DNA from: Prochlorococcus sp. AG-409-D09
Lineage (GTDB): Bacteria > Cyanobacteriota > Cyanobacteriia > PCC-6307 > Cyanobiaceae
Length of the DNA: 32,124 nucleotides
Assembly: GCA_003215935.1 (NCBI GenBank)
Contig: QCJQ01000014.1
Location: 1 to 32,124 of the forward strand
Direction: 5' to 3'
The notes below the pieces were generated by a model. The model searched no databases and was not told where the DNA came from. It worked only from the letters and a program-made list of their open reading frames with translations. Positions 30,176 through 32,124 of the stretch are shown in pieces. The position numbers and the translations under genes were made by a program. Within the stretch, counting starts at the first letter, position 1; every line of letters starts with the position of its first letter.

Positions 30176-31058
30176 CTATAGCTAGGAGAATTAATAATGA
30201 TCTAGTGGCTTTTGCAGCAAGTATACTGCTCATCCCTGATGGATCTAATTGAGGGCATAATTCAACTATATCAACACCTACAATATTATGCTTGCAAAGT
30301 ATTTCAACGATTGCCGAGAAATCTCTCCACAAATATCCACCAGGTTCTGGTGTTCCTGTTCCAGGAAGGACACTAGGATCAAACCAATCTAAATCTAAAG
30401 TGAGATATATAGGTTTTCCTATGAACGATTTTAATGAATTATCTAAATTTTCAGCAATTGAATTAGATGTTTCATTTATTAATCTTTTATTCTTGTAAAT
30501 TTCTTTATACTCTTCACAAGTTCCGCTGCGAATTCCTACTTGAAAAACTTTTTTACTTGGCATTAATTCTAGACATCTTTTAATTGTACATGCATGACTA
30601 AATTTACTTCCTAACCAGCTTTCGCGAAGATCTGCATGTGCATCTAATTGGATTAGAATCAGATCTTTATATTTTTCTGCTATAGCTTTAATAGAACCTA
30701 TAGTAATAGAATGCTCTCCACCAAGAATTAGCGGTTTTATTTCATTTTTTAGTAATATTGATACCGCTTCTTTAACTTTTTTAATTACTGGTTCTGGTGC
30801 TCCAAATGTTATATTTAGTAAGCCTAAATCAATTATATTTAATTCATTGATATCTATTTTTAATTGGGGACAATAACTTTCAATTCCATTGCTTACTTCT
30901 TTAATTGAAGTGGGTCCAAATCTTGCTCCTGGCCTAAAAGAAGTTGTTCCATCGTAAGGCACTCCCACAATTCCTATATCACATTTTTCACAAACCCTTT
31001 GAGTTCCCATGAAGATGCTTCCCTCTTGATCGAAAATCGCAGAATTTATGTTGATCAT
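30156..31058 (-). CDS. speB: Agmatinase / arginase-family ureohydrolase
   Basis: Mn-dependent ureohydrolase, probably agmatine to putrescine plus urea. The 300 aa product carries the Mn2+ ligands His116 (GGEHS), Asp139, His141, Asp143 (DAHADL) and Asp222, Asp224 (LDLDWFDP). GTGTPEPGG (233-241) and [16 protein letters not shown] (31-46) are characteristic. It directly follows speE with an ATGA overlap, which supports a polyamine role. Arginase or guanidinobutyrase activity cannot be excluded from sequence. The stop is one base from the small Cys-rich gene's stop. Confidence 0.88.
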   Translation of the reverse strand: MININSAIFDQEGSIFMGTQRVCEKCDIGIVGVPYDGTTSFRPGARFGPTSIKEVSNGIESYCPQLKIDINELNIIDLGLLNITFGAPEPVIKKVKEAVSILLKNEIKPLILGGEHSITIGSIKAIAEKYKDLILIQLDAHADLRESWLGSKFSHACTIKRCLELMPSKKVFQVGIRSGTCEEYKEIYKNKRLINETSNSIAENLDNSLKSFIGKPIYLTLDLDWFDPSVLPGTGTPEPGGYLWRDFSAIVEILCKHNIVGVDIVELCPQLDPSGMSSILAAKATRSLLILLAIAKAKYK

Positions 31059-31942
31059 GATTTCAGTACTCTTTCTATAAAAGCAGGAATTGTATTAAAA
31101 GCTCCTTGTTGCCATCTTGTGCTCCAGATTTCACATTGAGCACTAATTTCTAATACTCTTTCTTTCTTTGGAGATAAATATCTTGGCTTTTCATCAGATG
31201 CAAATGTCCAACTCCACCACCCACTTGGGTAGATAGGAACTGAGCCGTATAAGGGGTCTGCATAGTCAAATACTTTTCTGAGAGTTTGAATGATTTCAAT
31301 ATGAATTTCACGAAAAGATTCAGGAGATTCACTTTGAGTTGCAAATATTCCTCCAGATTTGAGAACTCGTTTGCAATCTTTTAAAAAATTAATATCAAAC
31401 AATTGTTTTGCTGGCCCTTTAGGATCTGCTCCGTCAACGATAATTACATCATAATAATTATTTTTTGCTTGCTTTATCCATTCAATTGCATTTTTGATTT
31501 TTATATTGAGCCTCGAATCATTCCAGGCTTTATCGCCAAGACTAGGAAGGTATTGTTTGCTTAATTCAATGACTCGTATATCAATTTCGACCATATCTAA
31601 ATTTTTAATTTGTTTGTATTTAAGACATTCCCTTGCTGTGCCTCCATCACCACCTCCAATAATTAGAACTTTATTTAAATCTTTAGCACCACAAATAGCT
31701 GGATGAACTAAACATTCATGATATTGCTTTTCTTGTTTTTCAGTAGTCATCCATGCATTATCTAGTAGTAAACCTTTTCCGTATCTTTTGCTTTCTATAA
31801 TCTTGATTTCTTGGAATGGGGTTTTTTCTTGCTTTATTAATTTACCTTTAAGGCCATATCTGACATCATTGTGAGATTCATAAATCCATATTAATTCCTT
31901 TTCTGTTTGTTGCTTCATTTTTTTATATTCAAAAATTATCAT
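31055..31942 (-). CDS. speE: Spermidine synthase
   Basis: Aminopropyl transfer from decarboxylated SAM to putrescine. It has the SAM-binding [10 protein letters not shown] (96-105), YHECLVHP (74-81), and [16 protein letters not shown] with Asp170 and Asp173 as substrate contacts. [12 protein letters not shown] lies near the C-terminus. The frame starts at ATG 31942 (295 aa). A second ATG at 31918 (codon 9) is also possible and would remove a leader with no family similarity. Neither has a clear ribosome-binding site. It lies 8 bp after the stop of the incoming gene and overlaps speB by 4 bp. Confidence 0.93.
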   Translation of the reverse strand: MIIFEYKKMKQQTEKELIWIYESHNDVRYGLKGKLIKQEKTPFQEIKIIESKRYGKGLLLDNAWMTTEKQEKQYHECLVHPAICGAKDLNKVLIIGGGDGGTARECLKYKQIKNLDMVEIDIRVIELSKQYLPSLGDKAWNDSRLNIKIKNAIEWIKQAKNNYYDVIIVDGADPKGPAKQLFDINFLKDCKRVLKSGGIFATQSESPESFREIHIEIIQTLRKVFDYADPLYGSVPIYPSGWWSWTFASDEKPRYLSPKKERVLEISAQCEIWSTRWQQGAFNTIPAFIERVLKS

Positions 31943-31950
31943 TATAATAA

Positions 31951-32124
31951 TTATCTATAGTTAAAGTTGCTTTTCATTGAATTAAATTTTATTTTTTTTA
32001 GATGTTTTTTAGCTTCTCTCCAAAGCTGCTTTAATTTGGGAATTTTTTCATTCCAAATTGGCTTATTTAGTTTTGACTCAATAAAGGTGAGTCTATTTAA
32101 GATCTTATAATTTGTTCGTGCTAG
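31951..32124 (-). CDS. C-terminal end of an unidentified gene, cut by window edge
   Basis: The minus strand is open from the window end to a TAA at 31951-31953 (57 residues). The visible part is charged and probably helical, with Lys-rich [10 protein letters not shown] near the end. It stops 8 bp before speE, so it probably shares that transcript. No family is recognisable from this fragment; the other two minus-strand frames here are closed within a few codons. Confidence 0.5.
   Translation of the reverse strand, partial: LARTNYKILNRLTFIESKLNKPIWNEKIPKLKQLWREAKKHLKKIKFNSMKSNFNYR

Overview
The window is an AT-rich, very compact stretch of bacterial core genome. It is almost certainly cyanobacterial and most likely Prochlorococcus, possibly a low-light-adapted lineage. 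That assignment is an inference: the protein sequences resemble remembered Prochlorococcus proteins, and no database was searched. Cyanobacterial markers are a Tic20-like membrane protein, a phytol-kinase-family protein, a group 2 sigma-70 factor, a DnaK2-type chaperone, and an O-antigen-ligase/IctB-family membrane protein. I see no tRNA, rRNA, insertion sequence, prophage, CRISPR array or genomic-island signature. No gap between genes exceeds about 165 bp.

Layout. 1-6256: 3' end of argG (+); rpsF, a tic20-like gene and aroE (-); dnaK (+); a ThiO-like oxidoreductase (-). 6339-8491: purU overlapping an O-antigen-ligase-like membrane gene (+). 8512-12470: acnB overlapping a ClC antiporter gene (-). 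12622-13695: aroF (+). 13703-19143: a leftward run of MFS transporter, ppk, group 2 sigma factor and phytol-kinase-like gene. 19215-21534: a GNAT gene (+), a TrpD2-like gene (-) and cobA (+). 21526-28603: a leftward run of aspS, pyrG, queE, queC, pabB and pabC. 28674-32124: gcvT (-), a small Cys-rich protein (+), speB, speE and the end of one more gene (-).

Genes that work together: aroE, aroF, pabB and pabC cover steps of chorismate and folate synthesis. QueE and QueC make the 7-deazaguanine precursor of queuosine and sit downstream of aspS; tRNA-Asp and tRNA-Asn both receive queuosine, and the aspartyl-tRNA synthetase carries the His typical of non-discriminating enzymes. SpeB and SpeE make putrescine and then spermidine. 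Many pairs overlap by 1-10 bp (purU/O-antigen-ligase-like, acnB/clc, pyrG/queE, queC/pabB, pabB/pabC, speE/speB), which suggests translational coupling.

I found no convincing undescribed multi-gene system. The most unusual items are a small Cys/His-rich orphan protein (29852-30154), a divergent TrpD2-like/cobA pair whose start codons overlap, a tandem-repeat acidic tail on ribosomal protein S6, the non-discriminating signature of AspRS, altered ClC selectivity motifs, and short inverted or direct repeats in several intergenic junctions. Start codons were moved inward from the longest open frame where the context favours it (ThiO-like, sigma factor, GNAT, cobA, pabC, pyrG).
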